From assembly GCA_900316355.1 (NCBI GenBank), contig ONCQ01000011.1, positions 1 through 64,000 on the forward strand: DNA of 64,000 nucleotides, written 5' to 3'. Both the position numbers and the translations under genes were made by a program. This document shows positions 25,326-33,308 of this stretch, in pieces (the stretch's first letter is position 1; each line of letters starts with the position of its first letter). Source of the DNA: an uncultured Prevotellaceae bacterium (GTDB lineage Bacteria > Bacteroidota > Bacteroidia > Bacteroidales > Bacteroidaceae). The notes beneath the pieces are model-generated. The model saw nothing but the letters and a program-made list of their open reading frames with translations, had not been told where the DNA came from and did not search any database.

Positions 25326-25871
25326 TCAACGCGCGCGCACGTAATCAATAAAGGTATAGGCAAAGGCATGACGCTCGTCTGCGTCGTGCCTTTCTTCATT
25401 CTCCACGCGCCATTCCTCAGCGTTTATTTTCGGGAAGAACGCATCGGCGTCGGCGGGCGTATCATGCACGATGGTGAGGCACAGACGGTCGGCCACCTTC
25501 ATGGCCTCGGCATAGACGCTTGCGCCCCCAATGATAAATACCTCTTCGTCGGCCGCGCAAGCCTTCAACGCCGCCTCCAGCGAAGCAAAGACCTCCGTAT
25601 TCTCCGCCTTGAACGCTTCGTTACGGGTCAGTACGATATTCCTGCGGTTGGGCAGTGCGCCCTTGGGCAGCGACTCAAACGTCTTGCGCCCCATCACGAT
25701 GGTGTGCCCCGTCGTCAATGCCTTGAAACGCTTCAGGTCGTTGGGCAACCAGTACAGCAATTTATTCTGGAATCCGATGGCCCCATTCTCTGCCACCGCT
25801 GCAATGAGACTCACCCCCGACCCCTCTCTAATCAGAGAGGGGCGTATAATGTTTTGTGAATTGGTACTCAT
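25326..25871 (-). CDS. folA: Dihydrofolate reductase with repeat-encoded N-terminal extension
   Basis: 181 residues. Reduces dihydrofolate to tetrahydrofolate. Core starts at VSLIAAVAENGAIG (residue 20), with LLYWLPNDLKRFKALT (catalytic Asp), VMGRKTFESLP and the FIIGGASVYAEAM segment. The first 19 residues (from the ATG at 25871) are not part of the normal enzyme: residues 9-19 are encoded by a GC-rich palindromic repeat. A GTG at 25812-25814 would give a normal-length protein. Follows thyA on the same strand, which supplies its substrate. Confidence 0.93.
   Translation of the reverse strand: MSTNSQNIIRPSLIREGSGVSLIAAVAENGAIGFQNKLLYWLPNDLKRFKALTTGHTIVMGRKTFESLPKGALPNRRNIVLTRNEAFKAENTEVFASLEAALKACAADEEVFIIGGASVYAEAMKVADRLCLTIVHDTPADADAFFPKINAEEWRVENEERHDADERHAFAYTFIDYVRAR
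25809..25844. repeat. GC-rich palindromic repeat, inner copy (within folA 5' end)
   Basis: CTCACCCCCGACCCCTCTCT followed by a short loop and AGAGAGGGG. It is the reverse complement of the copy at 25929-25965 apart from a few positions, and is read in frame by folA. Confidence 0.8.
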
Positions 25872-25928
25872 GAAAATAAAAACTTGATAGGTGCTTAAGT
25901 GAAATCTTTTATAGATGCTTAGGTATAT

Positions 25929-25965
25929 ACTCCCCTCTCTGCGTAGAGAGGGGTCGGGGGTGAGT
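25929..25965. repeat. GC-rich palindromic repeat, outer copy (thyA-folA spacer)
   Basis: ACTCCCCTCTCTGCGTAGAG then AGGGGTCGGGGGTGAGT. Inverted with respect to the copy at 25809-25844, with 84 bp between. It ends two bases before the thyA stop codon. Confidence 0.8.
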
Positions 25966-25967
25966 CC

Positions 25968-26762
25968 CTACACCGCCACCTCCGCCTTGATATGCGGCCA
26001 CGGGTCGTAACCCTCCAGCTGGAAGTCCTCGTAGCGGAAAGCGAAGATATCCTTCACATCGGGATTAATCACCATGCGGGGTAGGGGACGTGGTGTGCGC
26101 GTCAGCTGTAGCTGTGCCTGCTCAATATGGTTCAGGTACAGATGAGTGTCGCCCGTCGTATGGATGAAGTCACCTGCTTCCAGCCCCGTCACCTGTGCCA
26201 TCATCTGCAGTAGCAAAGCGTAGGATGCGATGTTGAAGGGCACACCCAAGAACGTGTCTGCCGAGCGCTGGTAGAGCTGCAGACTGAGGCGGCCGTCGGC
26301 CACATAGAACTGGAACAGACAGTGGCAAGGCGGCAGCGCCATCTTATCCACCTCCGCCACGTTCCATGCAGACACCATCATACGGCGCGAGTCGGGGTGA
26401 TGCTTTATGAGGTCCACCACATTCGCTATCTGGTCGATGGTGCCGCCGTCGTAGTCAGGCCACGAGCGCCATTGGTGTCCATAGACCGGTCCCAGGTCAC
26501 CGTTCTCATCGGCCCATTCGTCCCAGATGGTCACCTTGTTATCGTGCAGGTACTGGATGTTCGTGTCGCCGCGCAGGAACCACAGCAGTTCGTGGATGAT
26601 GCTGCGCAGGTGCAGCTTCTTCGTTGTAAGCAGGGGAAACCCGTCGGCCATGTGGAACCGCATCTGATGGCCGAACACGCTCTTCGTGCCCGTGCCCGTG
26701 CGGTCCGTCTTCACCGTTCCTTCGTCCAGGATGCGTTGCAGTAAATCAAGATATTGCTTCAT
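25968..26762 (-). CDS. thyA: Thymidylate synthase
   Basis: 264 residues from the ATG at 26762 ([12 protein letters not shown]). Converts dUMP to dTMP with methylenetetrahydrofolate. [12 protein letters not shown] near the N-terminus, RMMVSAWN, the active-site Cys in [30 protein letters not shown] and GDTHLYLNH. Length and motifs are canonical. The frame is open 17 codons upstream but the -7 box lies there. First gene of thyA-folA. Confidence 0.97.
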   Translation of the reverse strand: MKQYLDLLQRILDEGTVKTDRTGTGTKSVFGHQMRFHMADGFPLLTTKKLHLRSIIHELLWFLRGDTNIQYLHDNKVTIWDEWADENGDLGPVYGHQWRSWPDYDGGTIDQIANVVDLIKHHPDSRRMMVSAWNVAEVDKMALPPCHCLFQFYVADGRLSLQLYQRSADTFLGVPFNIASYALLLQMMAQVTGLEAGDFIHTTGDTHLYLNHIEQAQLQLTRTPRPLPRMVINPDVKDIFAFRYEDFQLEGYDPWPHIKAEVAV

Positions 26763-26784
26763 CGTTGTTTTCCTTTTGCAGCCG

Positions 26785-26792
26785 CAAAGATA
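26785..26792 (-). promoter_or_regulatory. -7 box (TATCTTTG) of thyA-folA
   Basis: TATCTTTG on the minus strand, 22 bases before the thyA ATG. Confidence 0.65.
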
Positions 26793-26928
26793 CGATGAAG
26801 AATCTACAATCAAGAAAAGTTTTACGAAAAACTATATGCACCCTCCCCACTTTTCCCCTATAAACGATTCAACATTTAGGAAATGTTAAATGCACAGCCT
26901 CGCTCTTGCATATTTGATTTATTCTCCT

Positions 26929-26936
26929 TTCCTTTG
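26929..26936 (+). promoter_or_regulatory. Weak -7-like box (TTCCTTTG)
   Basis: TTCCTTTG, one mismatch to TAnnTTTG, 66 bases before the ATG at 27003. Confidence 0.35.
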
Positions 26937-27002
26937 CACCGTCGGAATCGTATTGACGCCCGACAAACGATATAAATCATCTCCCAAAACACAGTTTTCA
27001 AT

Positions 27003-27275
27003 ATGAAAAGAGTAAAGCGAATCCTGCTCATTTCAGCATTTGCCTATGGCCTCGGCCTTACACTGTCTTCTATGGCATCATGTGACACTCCGAAGTCAAT
27101 CGCATGGAGCTATTACTATTGCGCTAAGGACACGTTGGAGGCTGGTGATCCATACGCGGCAAAGCACTTTCTGAAAAGCTGCAAGAAAACAGCTGATCCA
27201 ACCTTGGCCAACAAAGTAGATTCATTAGCGGAAGTTATCGAGCGAACGATTCAAACCAAGAAAATAAAAGAATAA
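27003..27275 (+). CDS. Small putative lipoprotein
   Basis: 90 residues. Signal peptide with a lipobox-like end (LSSMASC, Cys27), then a short helical domain reading AKDTLEAGDPYAAKHFLKSC, which resembles a single TPR-like helix pair. Located 18 bases before the BlaI-type regulator and probably co-transcribed with it. I do not recognise a family. Confidence 0.65.
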   Translation: MKRVKRILLISAFAYGLGLTLSSMASCDTPKSIAWSYYYCAKDTLEAGDPYAAKHFLKSCKKTADPTLANKVDSLAEVIERTIQTKKIKE

Positions 27276-27293
27276 CAACGAAAGAGAAACGTT

Positions 27294-27662
27294 ATGATCA
27301 AACTCAGTCAAAAGGAAGAAGAAGTGATGGAGCACATCTGGCAGCTGGGCGAATGTACGCCACGCGACGTGCTCATGCGCTACCCCGAGCCGCAACCGCT
27401 GCTCAACGGCATCCAGAATGTGTTCCAGTCATTGGAGCGCAAAGGCTACCTCGACCACCGGCGCGAAGGGCGCGGCTATGTCTATTGGCCCGTCGTGGAG
27501 AAGAAAGACTACGGACACTCGCGCCTCGGCTCGCTCATCGACCGCTACCTCGACGGCTCCATCAAGGATGTCGTCTCGTTCTTTGCCCGCGAGCAGAAGC
27601 TCAGCGCCGAGGAGCTGAGAGAGATTATTAATGAGATAGAAAAGACCCACCCCATACTATGA
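27294..27662 (+). CDS. BlaI/MecI/CopY family transcriptional repressor
   Basis: 122 residues. Winged-helix protein starting IKLSQKEEEVMEHIWQLGEC, typical of the family, with SLERKGYLDHRREGRGYVYWP as recognition helix and wing. The C-terminal half should dimerise. In the bla/mec systems such repressors are cleaved after a signal from an M56 receptor; that partner is encoded next, with an ATGA start-stop overlap. Confidence 0.92.
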   Translation: MIKLSQKEEEVMEHIWQLGECTPRDVLMRYPEPQPLLNGIQNVFQSLERKGYLDHRREGRGYVYWPVVEKKDYGHSRLGSLIDRYLDGSIKDVVSFFAREQKLSAEELREIINEIEKTHPIL

Positions 27663-29503
27663 TTTACCTCATCAAACTCAACCTCATCCTTGCACTGCTG
27701 TGCCTGCTGTTCCAAGTGCTGATGCACAGGGACACCTTCTTCGGCGTGCGCCGACTGATGCTGTGGGGCATCTATGCCACCGCCTTCCTGTTGCCATTGT
27801 GCGACGTGCAGGCACTCTTGACTGCCGATACTGCTGCCACGGACATGGCCGAAGCCTACGCCAGCTATGTACTGCCCACCATTGAAGTCACCGCTATGCG
27901 TGTCTCCACGTTGGGTATTGAGCAGAGCGAGCCCGGCTGCGGCATGTGGTTCGTAGGCATGATGGCTCTCTGGGCGATTCTCTACCTCATTCCCGTCGTG
28001 TGGATGACGTTGAAACTGCTCTGGCAGATTGCGTACATTATATATTTAAGGTGTACGTGCCCGCTCCTCACGCAGCTCCCCTCGCCTTTCGGAGAGGGGG
28101 CGGGGGTGAGGCGTTTCCCCCGTCCTTGCAGCCCCTTCTCCTTCGGCCCGTGGATTTTCATCCATCCCGAGGGCTTAGACGAGCAGACATTGCGCGAGGT
28201 GCTCATCCACGAGCAAGCCCACATGCGCGGCTGGCACACCCTTGACATCCTCTTCTCGCAGGTGGTCTGCATCCTCTTCTGGTGGAATCCTGCCGCCTGG
28301 CTCATGCGCCGCGAGGTACGCATGAACCTCGAGTTCATAGCGGACAAGGCGGTAGCGGACTATCTGATGCAGGCCCCCCTTTCGTCCCCCGTGGGGGACA
28401 CGGCGCTTTCGACAGCAGCCAACAAAAGAACAGAAGCCCCCTCGGGGACAGTAGGAGGGGCCTATTCCTCAAGGACAGTATGGGGGGCTGGTAGCTCAGG
28501 GAGTTGCGTTGCTTCCTCCCTCAAAGCCTACCAATACCGCCTCCTCGGCTTCTCGCTTCAAAAGAACGTAGCTACGATTGCAAATAACTTCAATGTCTTA
28601 CCCTTAAAACGTAGAATCATTATGATGAACTTACGCAGAACCCGCCGAACGGGGATGGTCAAGTACATCCTCTTCGTGCCCGTGGCAGCCGCCATGCTGC
28701 TACTATCCAATATCGATTCGCTCGCTCGCACGATTGCCGACAAGGCTCCGTCACCCCTCGCCATGACCGAAGAACCGTCATCGGCAGTGCCTTCGGCGGT
28801 TTTCCCGCCGAAACCTTCTGCTCCGAAGCGCACGAAGGCCGACCCTGGCGAGACACCGAACATCACCAAACCCGACACATGCCTCACGCCCATCGACGAG
28901 GAAACGCTTTTCGTGGTCAATGGCCGTCAAATGAGTGCCGACGAGTTTAAACGCCAACCCAATCTCCGGGCAGACAATATCGAGCACGCCACCATCCTCG
29001 GTGCTGAATCGGCTACCGCCGTCTATGGCGAAAAAGGAAGCAAAGGAGCATTTATCATTGAGACCAAAGACAGCATCAATGACAAGGTCTATGAGAAATG
29101 CGAGCAACTGCCCGAGTATTCGGGTGGCGAAGCAGCACTCTACCAGTTCATAGCTCAAAACATCCGCTATCCCAAGGCCGCGATGGATTGGGGTGTGCAG
29201 GGACGTGTCCTCGTCCACTTCATCGTGGAGAAGGACGGGACGCTCTCCAACATCAGCGCTTCGAAAGTTGTTGATCCCAAGAGCGGAAAGGAACTGGCGG
29301 AAGTGATGGTGACGTATAAGATTCAGGCACTGACTCCCGAACAGGTCGAAGCTGCCAAGCATCAGGAGGAAGGCATGAAAGCACTGAAAGCCGAGGCCGA
29401 ACGTGTGGTAAAAGCGCTTCCCGAACGTTGGAAGCCCGGTAAGCAACACGGGCAACCAGTCCGCGTCAGCTTCCACCTGCCCGTCTCGTTCCGACTGCGA
29501 TAA
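27659..29503 (+). CDS. BlaR1-type M56 peptidase receptor fused to plug-like and TonB C-terminal domains
   Basis: 614 residues. Membrane segments at about 2-20, 30-48, 95-130 and 335-350; zinc-peptidase motif HEQAH at 184-188 with the following FADK-type segment EFIADKAVADYL. After the last membrane segment come a Pro-rich linker, a region like a TonB-receptor plug (ETLFVVNGRQM through AVYGEKGSKGAFIIET, about 415-470) and a TonB C-terminal domain (490-614). Two stretches, about 134-160 and 238-288, interrupt the M56 domain and are encoded by GC-rich repeat sequence. It probably senses an envelope signal and triggers cleavage of the BlaI-type partner. Substrate of the system unknown. Confidence 0.85.
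   Translation: MIYLIKLNLILALLCLLFQVLMHRDTFFGVRRLMLWGIYATAFLLPLCDVQALLTADTAATDMAEAYASYVLPTIEVTAMRVSTLGIEQSEPGCGMWFVGMMALWAILYLIPVVWMTLKLLWQIAYIIYLRCTCPLLTQLPSPFGEGAGVRRFPRPCSPFSFGPWIFIHPEGLDEQTLREVLIHEQAHMRGWHTLDILFSQVVCILFWWNPAAWLMRREVRMNLEFIADKAVADYLMQAPLSSPVGDTALSTAANKRTEAPSGTVGGAYSSRTVWGAGSSGSCVASSLKAYQYRLLGFSLQKNVATIANNFNVLPLKRRIIMMNLRRTRRTGMVKYILFVPVAAAMLLLSNIDSLARTIADKAPSPLAMTEEPSSAVPSAVFPPKPSAPKRTKADPGETPNITKPDTCLTPIDEETLFVVNGRQMSADEFKRQPNLRADNIEHATILGAESATAVYGEKGSKGAFIIETKDSINDKVYEKCEQLPEYSGGEAALYQFIAQNIRYPKAAMDWGVQGRVLVHFIVEKDGTLSNISASKVVDPKSGKELAEVMVTYKIQALTPEQVEAAKHQEEGMKALKAEAERVVKALPERWKPGKQHGQPVRVSFHLPVSFRLR
28075..28113. repeat. GC-rich palindromic repeat inside the BlaR1-type gene (first)
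   Basis: GCTCCCCTCGCCTTTCGGAG then AGGGGGCGGGGGTGAGGCG, of the same type as the copies at 25.8-26.0 kb. It is translated in frame as LPSPFGEGAGV. Confidence 0.75.
28371..28495. repeat. Second repeat-derived insertion inside the BlaR1-type gene
   Basis: CGTCCCCCGTGGGGGACACG (hairpin, about 28384-28403) is followed by AGCCCCCTCGGGGACAGTA and a later GGACAGTATGGGGGGCT. All are read in frame, giving a Ser/Gly/Thr-rich stretch of about 50 residues in the protein. The GGGGGACA/GGACAGTA-type words differ from the first repeat family. Confidence 0.6.
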
Positions 29504-29590
29504 AGCAGTTCGTATTTAGTGAGTAAACGCTAAAAAGTCCTATAGGCGCTACGCCCCGCTGCGTCGTGAGATGCGGCGGGACATTTTGTC
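29501..29590 (+). repeat. GNRA-hairpin intergenic element, copy 1
   Basis: Begins at the stop codon of the BlaR1-type gene: TAAAGCAGTT, then ATTTAGTGAGTAAACGC, AGTCCTATAGG, and a hairpin CCCGCTGCGTC-GTGA-GATGCGGCGGG (29555-29580) followed by a T-rich stretch. The GTGA loop is a GNRA tetraloop. Probably a transcription terminator with a conserved upstream part. Confidence 0.8.
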
Positions 29591-29644
29591 TTGATGCAAA
29601 CACTTTGCAAAGTCGTTTCAGACCGATATATAGAAGAATAAGCC

Positions 29645-29652
29645 TATCTTTG
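29645..29652 (+). promoter_or_regulatory. -7 box (TATCTTTG) of the lipoprotein-HTH gene
   Basis: TATCTTTG 22 bases before the ATG at 29675. Confidence 0.65.
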
Positions 29653-29674
29653 CACACGCTAAACAAAGCGAAGA

Positions 29675-30694
29675 ATGATGAAAATACACTCTTACTTATT
29701 ATTAAGCCTGCTGCTGACTGCTTGCAGCTCTTCCGAGGAACCACGTGAACACCTGCTGCAAGGGGCGTGGGTGCTGTCGAAAGTGGAATATCCGATGGGC
29801 GGCGTAGAGACCTTCCCCGTTCAGGACATGAGGCCGCTGCGCATCTACGAGGGTGACAGCATGATGCTCCAATGTGGCCTCACGCGGACAGCATCGGCTA
29901 TGGTCGTTCATCAGCCGTACCTTCAAAGCAATATCACCCTCATCAACAAAGGCGGCGGTGAATACCTCTATTTAGAAGATGGCGACCCACGACCATTAAC
30001 CATGCAGGATGACACGACGATGACGATTCAGCGCAACGGCATCCTCTACACATGGCATCGTGCCGACGAGATAGCCGATGAGTGGGGTGAAGAGATAAGC
30101 GCCATCATTCTCAGCAATAGCCAGGAAGAGGAAACGCACCGCTTTGTGCTCTCAGCCAATGAACGGACGCAGGCCAATGTCATTCATGTGCTCATCTATT
30201 CCACCTTCTTTAGTGTTCTCCTGATTCTGTTGATTGCACACATCGCCTTGAATAATCGCAAGGAGAAGCTTCGTCTGCAACTGCAGCTACAGCAGATTCG
30301 CGAAGAGCACGACGAATGCCCAGAATCCATTCGCAATGCTATCGAGCGGATAGAGAACGAGTATTTCAGTTCCCAAGACTACCAGACACTACAGCGTCGC
30401 ATCGCCACGGGGCTGAGGCTGAAAGAGGATGACTGGAGCAGCATTGAGGAACAGATGAAGAAAGTCTATCCCGGCTTCACCAGTCAGCTGCGCATGCTCT
30501 ATCCGATGTCGGAACTGGAATACCAAACATCGCTGCTCATCAAGCTGCGCATCGCACCCACGGACATCGCTGCTGTGCTCTCTCGCGACGTAAGCACCAT
30601 CAGCACCGTCCGCAGCCGACTTTACAAGAAAGTATTCGGGCGGAAAGGCGGTGCCCGCGAATGGGATGACTTCATCCTCTCCATGGGAGCATGA
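29675..30694 (+). CDS. Membrane-anchored regulator: lipoprotein-type sensor, TM helix, LuxR-like HTH
   Basis: 339 residues. Lipobox-type signal (LLLTACSSS, Cys17), an extracytoplasmic beta-rich domain (about 28-165, starting LLQGAWVLSKVEYPMGG, lipocalin-like), a strong membrane segment at 169-192, a coiled-coil-prone segment (194-214) and a C-terminal HTH (about 279-322: IAPTDIAAVLSRDVSTIST followed by VRSRLYKKVFG), like the GerE/LuxR helix. It would bind a ligand outside the inner membrane and control transcription directly. The HTH regulates unknown targets; the nearby secreted gene at 30876 is a candidate. Two adjacent ATGs (29675, 29678) are possible starts. Confidence 0.78.
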   Translation: MMKIHSYLLLSLLLTACSSSEEPREHLLQGAWVLSKVEYPMGGVETFPVQDMRPLRIYEGDSMMLQCGLTRTASAMVVHQPYLQSNITLINKGGGEYLYLEDGDPRPLTMQDDTTMTIQRNGILYTWHRADEIADEWGEEISAIILSNSQEEETHRFVLSANERTQANVIHVLIYSTFFSVLLILLIAHIALNNRKEKLRLQLQLQQIREEHDECPESIRNAIERIENEYFSSQDYQTLQRRIATGLRLKEDDWSSIEEQMKKVYPGFTSQLRMLYPMSELEYQTSLLIKLRIAPTDIAAVLSRDVSTISTVRSRLYKKVFGRKGGAREWDDFILSMGA

Positions 30695-30799
30695 AGGAGA
30701 ATGAAGAATGAATAATGAACAATGTGCTTGCAAATAGTTTGCATCACGAATGCCAAACAGATGCAAACAGAGATTCTTGCCCATGCACCGGAAACCCCG

Positions 30800-30807
30800 T
30801 ACCTTTG
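30800..30807 (+). promoter_or_regulatory. -7 box (TACCTTTG) of the 30876 gene
   Basis: TACCTTTG, 68 bases before the ATG at 30876. Confidence 0.6.
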
Positions 30808-30875
30808 CCGTCGATAAACGATGAAAGTGCGAGGCAACACTTCGCACCATGTTAAACCTCTAAAAACAAAAGATT

Positions 30876-31373
30876 ATGAAAAAGATGTTTCTGACAATGA
30901 CAATGGTGCTGGCGTGCGTGGCACAGCTTTCAGCACAAACCAACAAGATCTCTGACAAAGAGATTGTAGGCGTATGGATGATGGAGTCTATGCAATGGGA
31001 GGGCGAGAAGAAAGTGGTCTGCGGCAAGGCCAGCGGCTACACACAGTTCAAGTTCTATGGCGCGGATGGCGAATATGCCTGCGCCGAGATTGCACTCACG
31101 AAGGATGGGAAGTGTGTGGTGATGCCCCACGAGTACGGCACCTATTCCCTCAAGGACGGATGGTATTCAGAGATGGGCCGCCCGGCCATCAAGGATGCCA
31201 TCATCTGGATTGACAAGACCACAACCCAAGGCACATGGATGAAACGCCACGACATCTGGAAGAAGCAGACGGCCATGCCCGAGAAGCTGACACGCTACAT
31301 CGTTGAGTGCTGCAAAATGAAGAACGCGCCCGATGACATCCAGCAGCTCTTGAAGCAGAACTTCTTCAAGTAG
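30876..31373 (+). CDS. Secreted lipocalin-like (DUF4488-like) protein
   Basis: 165 residues. Signal peptide ending LSAQTNK. The mature start ISDKEIVGVWMMESM with alternating aromatic and charged residues after it resembles lipocalin-like and DUF4488 proteins of Bacteroidales. The rest (DGWYSEMGRPAIKDAIIWID) is beta-rich. The opening pattern (I/L-x-G-x-W) is shared with the sensor domain of the preceding HTH gene, so the two may bind related ligands; this is inference only. Confidence 0.68.
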   Translation: MKKMFLTMTMVLACVAQLSAQTNKISDKEIVGVWMMESMQWEGEKKVVCGKASGYTQFKFYGADGEYACAEIALTKDGKCVVMPHEYGTYSLKDGWYSEMGRPAIKDAIIWIDKTTTQGTWMKRHDIWKKQTAMPEKLTRYIVECCKMKNAPDDIQQLLKQNFFK

Positions 31374-31407
31374 CGCTCTTCAAGCTAATGTTGTTTAATT
31401 GATTTCC

Positions 31408-31497
31408 TAAAGCAGTTGAATTTAGTTAGTAAACAACAAAAATCCTATAGGTACACTGAGTCCCGCTGCGTCGTGAGATGCGGCGGGGCTTTTCTTG
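31408..31497 (+). repeat. GNRA-hairpin intergenic element, copy 2
   Basis: TAAAGCAGTTGAATTTAGT, GTAAAC, TCCTATAGG, and the hairpin with GTGA loop (31462-31487) followed by GCTTTTCTT. It shares the upstream block with copy 1. The rest of the gap to 31749 is A/T-rich and I see no gene or clear promoter in it. Confidence 0.8.
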
Positions 31498-31749
31498 ACA
31501 GGGACTATATTATGTATCCATGTATTTTGAGCGGATAAAGCCATAAAATAACTTTTGGATTATCTAATGCTATCACGCCATTTTATAGTTGACGATAGTA
31601 TTTTCTAAAGTTATTTAACGCTGCGATGTCTTATGTCGAAGAATAAATTTCTTCTTCACGTCACTTTTCGGCCTCCTTCTTCGTTATATATATGAGCGAG
31701 CTCAGAAGACAATAACAAAACAATGTATAATAAATAAAATGTAGGAACT

Positions 31750-32187
31750 ATGTATGTAACTGATTTGATTGCCGTTTTAGGCATCTGTGTTGTGCTACCC
31801 ATCATCGTTGTCATCCTGGTAACACGGGCCAAGACCAATGCTACCAACCGGCGAGCCGAGATAGCGATGGCCGCTATCGAGAAAAACACTAATGTCGATT
31901 TGGAAGAGTTCTTCAGAAAGATGAACCCGCCACGCCGCAGCATCAAGGAGCGATTGCTCAACAGACTGCTGCTTGGGTGCATCTTCACGCTCTTCGGGGT
32001 GGGTGTCTATATTGCCATATTCGTGTACAATTTGAATGTCGGAGTCTTCGATAGGAATATGTTCATCGGTCTTTCCCATGCCGCCGTTCCGTCGTTAGGC
32101 ATAGGGCTTGCTTTCCTCATCAATTACTTTATAGGGCGGAGAATACTCAAGCAGGAGATGGAGGCAGAGGCTAAGAGTCAGGCATGA
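31750..32187 (+). CDS. Small membrane protein (DUF6249-like), upstream of an ECF sigma factor
   Basis: 145 residues with an N-terminal membrane segment (LIAVLGICVVLPIIVVILVT), a cytoplasmic helical part (RRAEIAMAAIEKNTNVDLEE) and two more membrane segments (LLLGCIFTLFGVGVYIAIFV and VPSLGIGLAFLINYFIG). This layout matches a Prevotella/Bacteroides membrane family usually found before an ECF sigma factor. It overlaps the sigma gene by ATGA, so they are translationally coupled. Confidence 0.72.
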   Translation: MYVTDLIAVLGICVVLPIIVVILVTRAKTNATNRRAEIAMAAIEKNTNVDLEEFFRKMNPPRRSIKERLLNRLLLGCIFTLFGVGVYIAIFVYNLNVGVFDRNMFIGLSHAAVPSLGIGLAFLINYFIGRRILKQEMEAEAKSQA

Positions 32188-32666
32188 CCCGCGAGCGATT
32201 CATAAAGATGGTCCAAGCCGAGCAGGAGGCGCTCCGACGTTTTCTGCTCGCGCTCTGCTGCGGCAACCGCGAGGAGGCTGATGACATTGCGCAGGACGCG
32301 CTGGTGAAAGCCTATCTCTCCATCGCCAAATATGAGGAGCGGGGGAGGAGCACGGCATGGCTCTATCGCATCGCCTACACCACCTTCCTCGATGCCTGCC
32401 GCAGCCGCCGTAACTTGCAGCCCTTGGACACTCTCGCCGCACATGCTGATACAAACTTCTGCGCCGACCGCGATTTCCGCTACCAACCGCTCTACATGGC
32501 ATTGGAGCAGTTGCCGCCAAAGGAACGCTCTGCCATTCTGCTCTACTACATCAAGGGCTACTCGATCAGAGAGATTGCCGACATCGTAGAGGCTACCGAA
32601 GATGCCGTGAAGAAGCAACTCTCACGAGGAAGAGACAAACTTAAAACGCTATTGAAAGATGAATGA
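32184..32666 (+). CDS. ECF-family RNA polymerase sigma factor (cassette 1)
   Basis: 160 residues. Region 2: NREEADDIAQDALVKAYLSI and STAWLYRIAYTTFLDACRSR; region 4: LEQLPPKERSAILLYYIKGY with the HTH SIREIADIVEATEDAVKKQL. Sits between a membrane protein and a small membrane protein that overlaps its 3' end by 8 bases, a layout consistent with sigma/anti-sigma regulation. No FecR-type or TonB-receptor genes follow, unlike the polysaccharide or iron ECF systems of this phylum. Confidence 0.9.
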   Translation: MTRERFIKMVQAEQEALRRFLLALCCGNREEADDIAQDALVKAYLSIAKYEERGRSTAWLYRIAYTTFLDACRSRRNLQPLDTLAAHADTNFCADRDFRYQPLYMALEQLPPKERSAILLYYIKGYSIREIADIVEATEDAVKKQLSRGRDKLKTLLKDE

Positions 32667-33048
32667 CGACATAAGATTACAGGAACTTTTCGACGACTTC
32701 CGTCCAACACTTACCGACAGCGAGCAGTTCAGCAGCCAGCTGGAAAGAAGACTCGCGATGATTGACGAAATCCGTGAGGCGCAGGCCGCTCTGCTACGCC
32801 GCTACCGCATGGCCGTCGTTGCAGCCTTCGTGGCGGGCATCGTCTTTGGTAGCGTATTGCTTGCCGTTATCCTCGCTACGCCGTCTGAGGTGCCTCTGTT
32901 CTCTTTCGGCATCAATTTCTATCCCCTGCACTTCATCGAACAGAACAGCCGCCTGATATCCGCCCTACTGACCTCGCTGATGATAACCATCAGCATCGTC
33001 GCCATACTGAATACCTGCGAACTGGCGCATAGAATGAAATTTAGTTAG
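32659..33048 (+). CDS. Small two-TM protein, possible anti-sigma factor (cassette 1)
   Basis: 129 residues. A soluble N-terminal part (DDIRLQELFDDFRPTLTD), then two membrane segments (MAVVAAFVAGIVFGSVLLAVI and LISALLTSLMITISIVAIL). Its start overlaps the ECF gene. An anti-sigma role is suggested only by this position and by the short cytoplasmic domain; I see no ZAS or FecR signature. Its last codons and stop lie in the third copy of the intergenic hairpin element. Confidence 0.65.
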   Translation: MNDDIRLQELFDDFRPTLTDSEQFSSQLERRLAMIDEIREAQAALLRRYRMAVVAAFVAGIVFGSVLLAVILATPSEVPLFSFGINFYPLHFIEQNSRLISALLTSLMITISIVAILNTCELAHRMKFS

Positions 33049-33126
33049 TCAATAAGTGAAACGCTGTAAAGTCCTATAGGCACACCGTGCCCCGCTGCGT
33101 CGTGAGATGCGGCGGGGCTTCTTTAT
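33035..33126 (+). repeat. GNRA-hairpin intergenic element, copy 3
   Basis: GAAATTTAGTTAGT at its start overlaps the end of the preceding gene; then GTCCTATAGG and hairpin GCCCCGC...GCGGGGC (33089-33118) with GTGA loop and a T-rich tail. Confidence 0.8.
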
Positions 33127-33257
33127 CTCAACAGCTCGCTGTGGCTGCTACGACTAAAAAACACTTTTTAACAAAATTCATGCGCACACCGCACTATAGT
33201 TTTTTCTATATGAAAGACCAAAAAGTATTAATCTCTGCACAGAAAACAAGGTTTTTC

Positions 33258-33288
33258 TTGGTTTTCTGTGCAATATTATATAATTTTG
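33258..33288 (+). promoter_or_regulatory. Complete Bacteroidota promoter of the abiE pair
   Basis: TTG (33258-33260), 20-base spacer, TAATTTTG (33281-33288). The ATG at 33309 follows 20 bases later. Palindromic AGAAAACAAG/CTTGGTTTTCT sequence nearby (about 33241-33266) may be an operator for autorepression. Confidence 0.6.
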
Positions 33289-33308
33289 CAGCCGAAAAGC
33301 GAACATTC

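Noticed and set aside
25968-26762. thyA-folA as part of a mobile trimethoprim-resistance unit
   Set aside because: Both genes look native in motif and order; no integrase, attC site or transposase lies nearby.
33087-33308. Upstream extension of abiEi
   Set aside because: It would run through the hairpin element and the promoter; the ATG at 33309 gives the standard AbiEi start.
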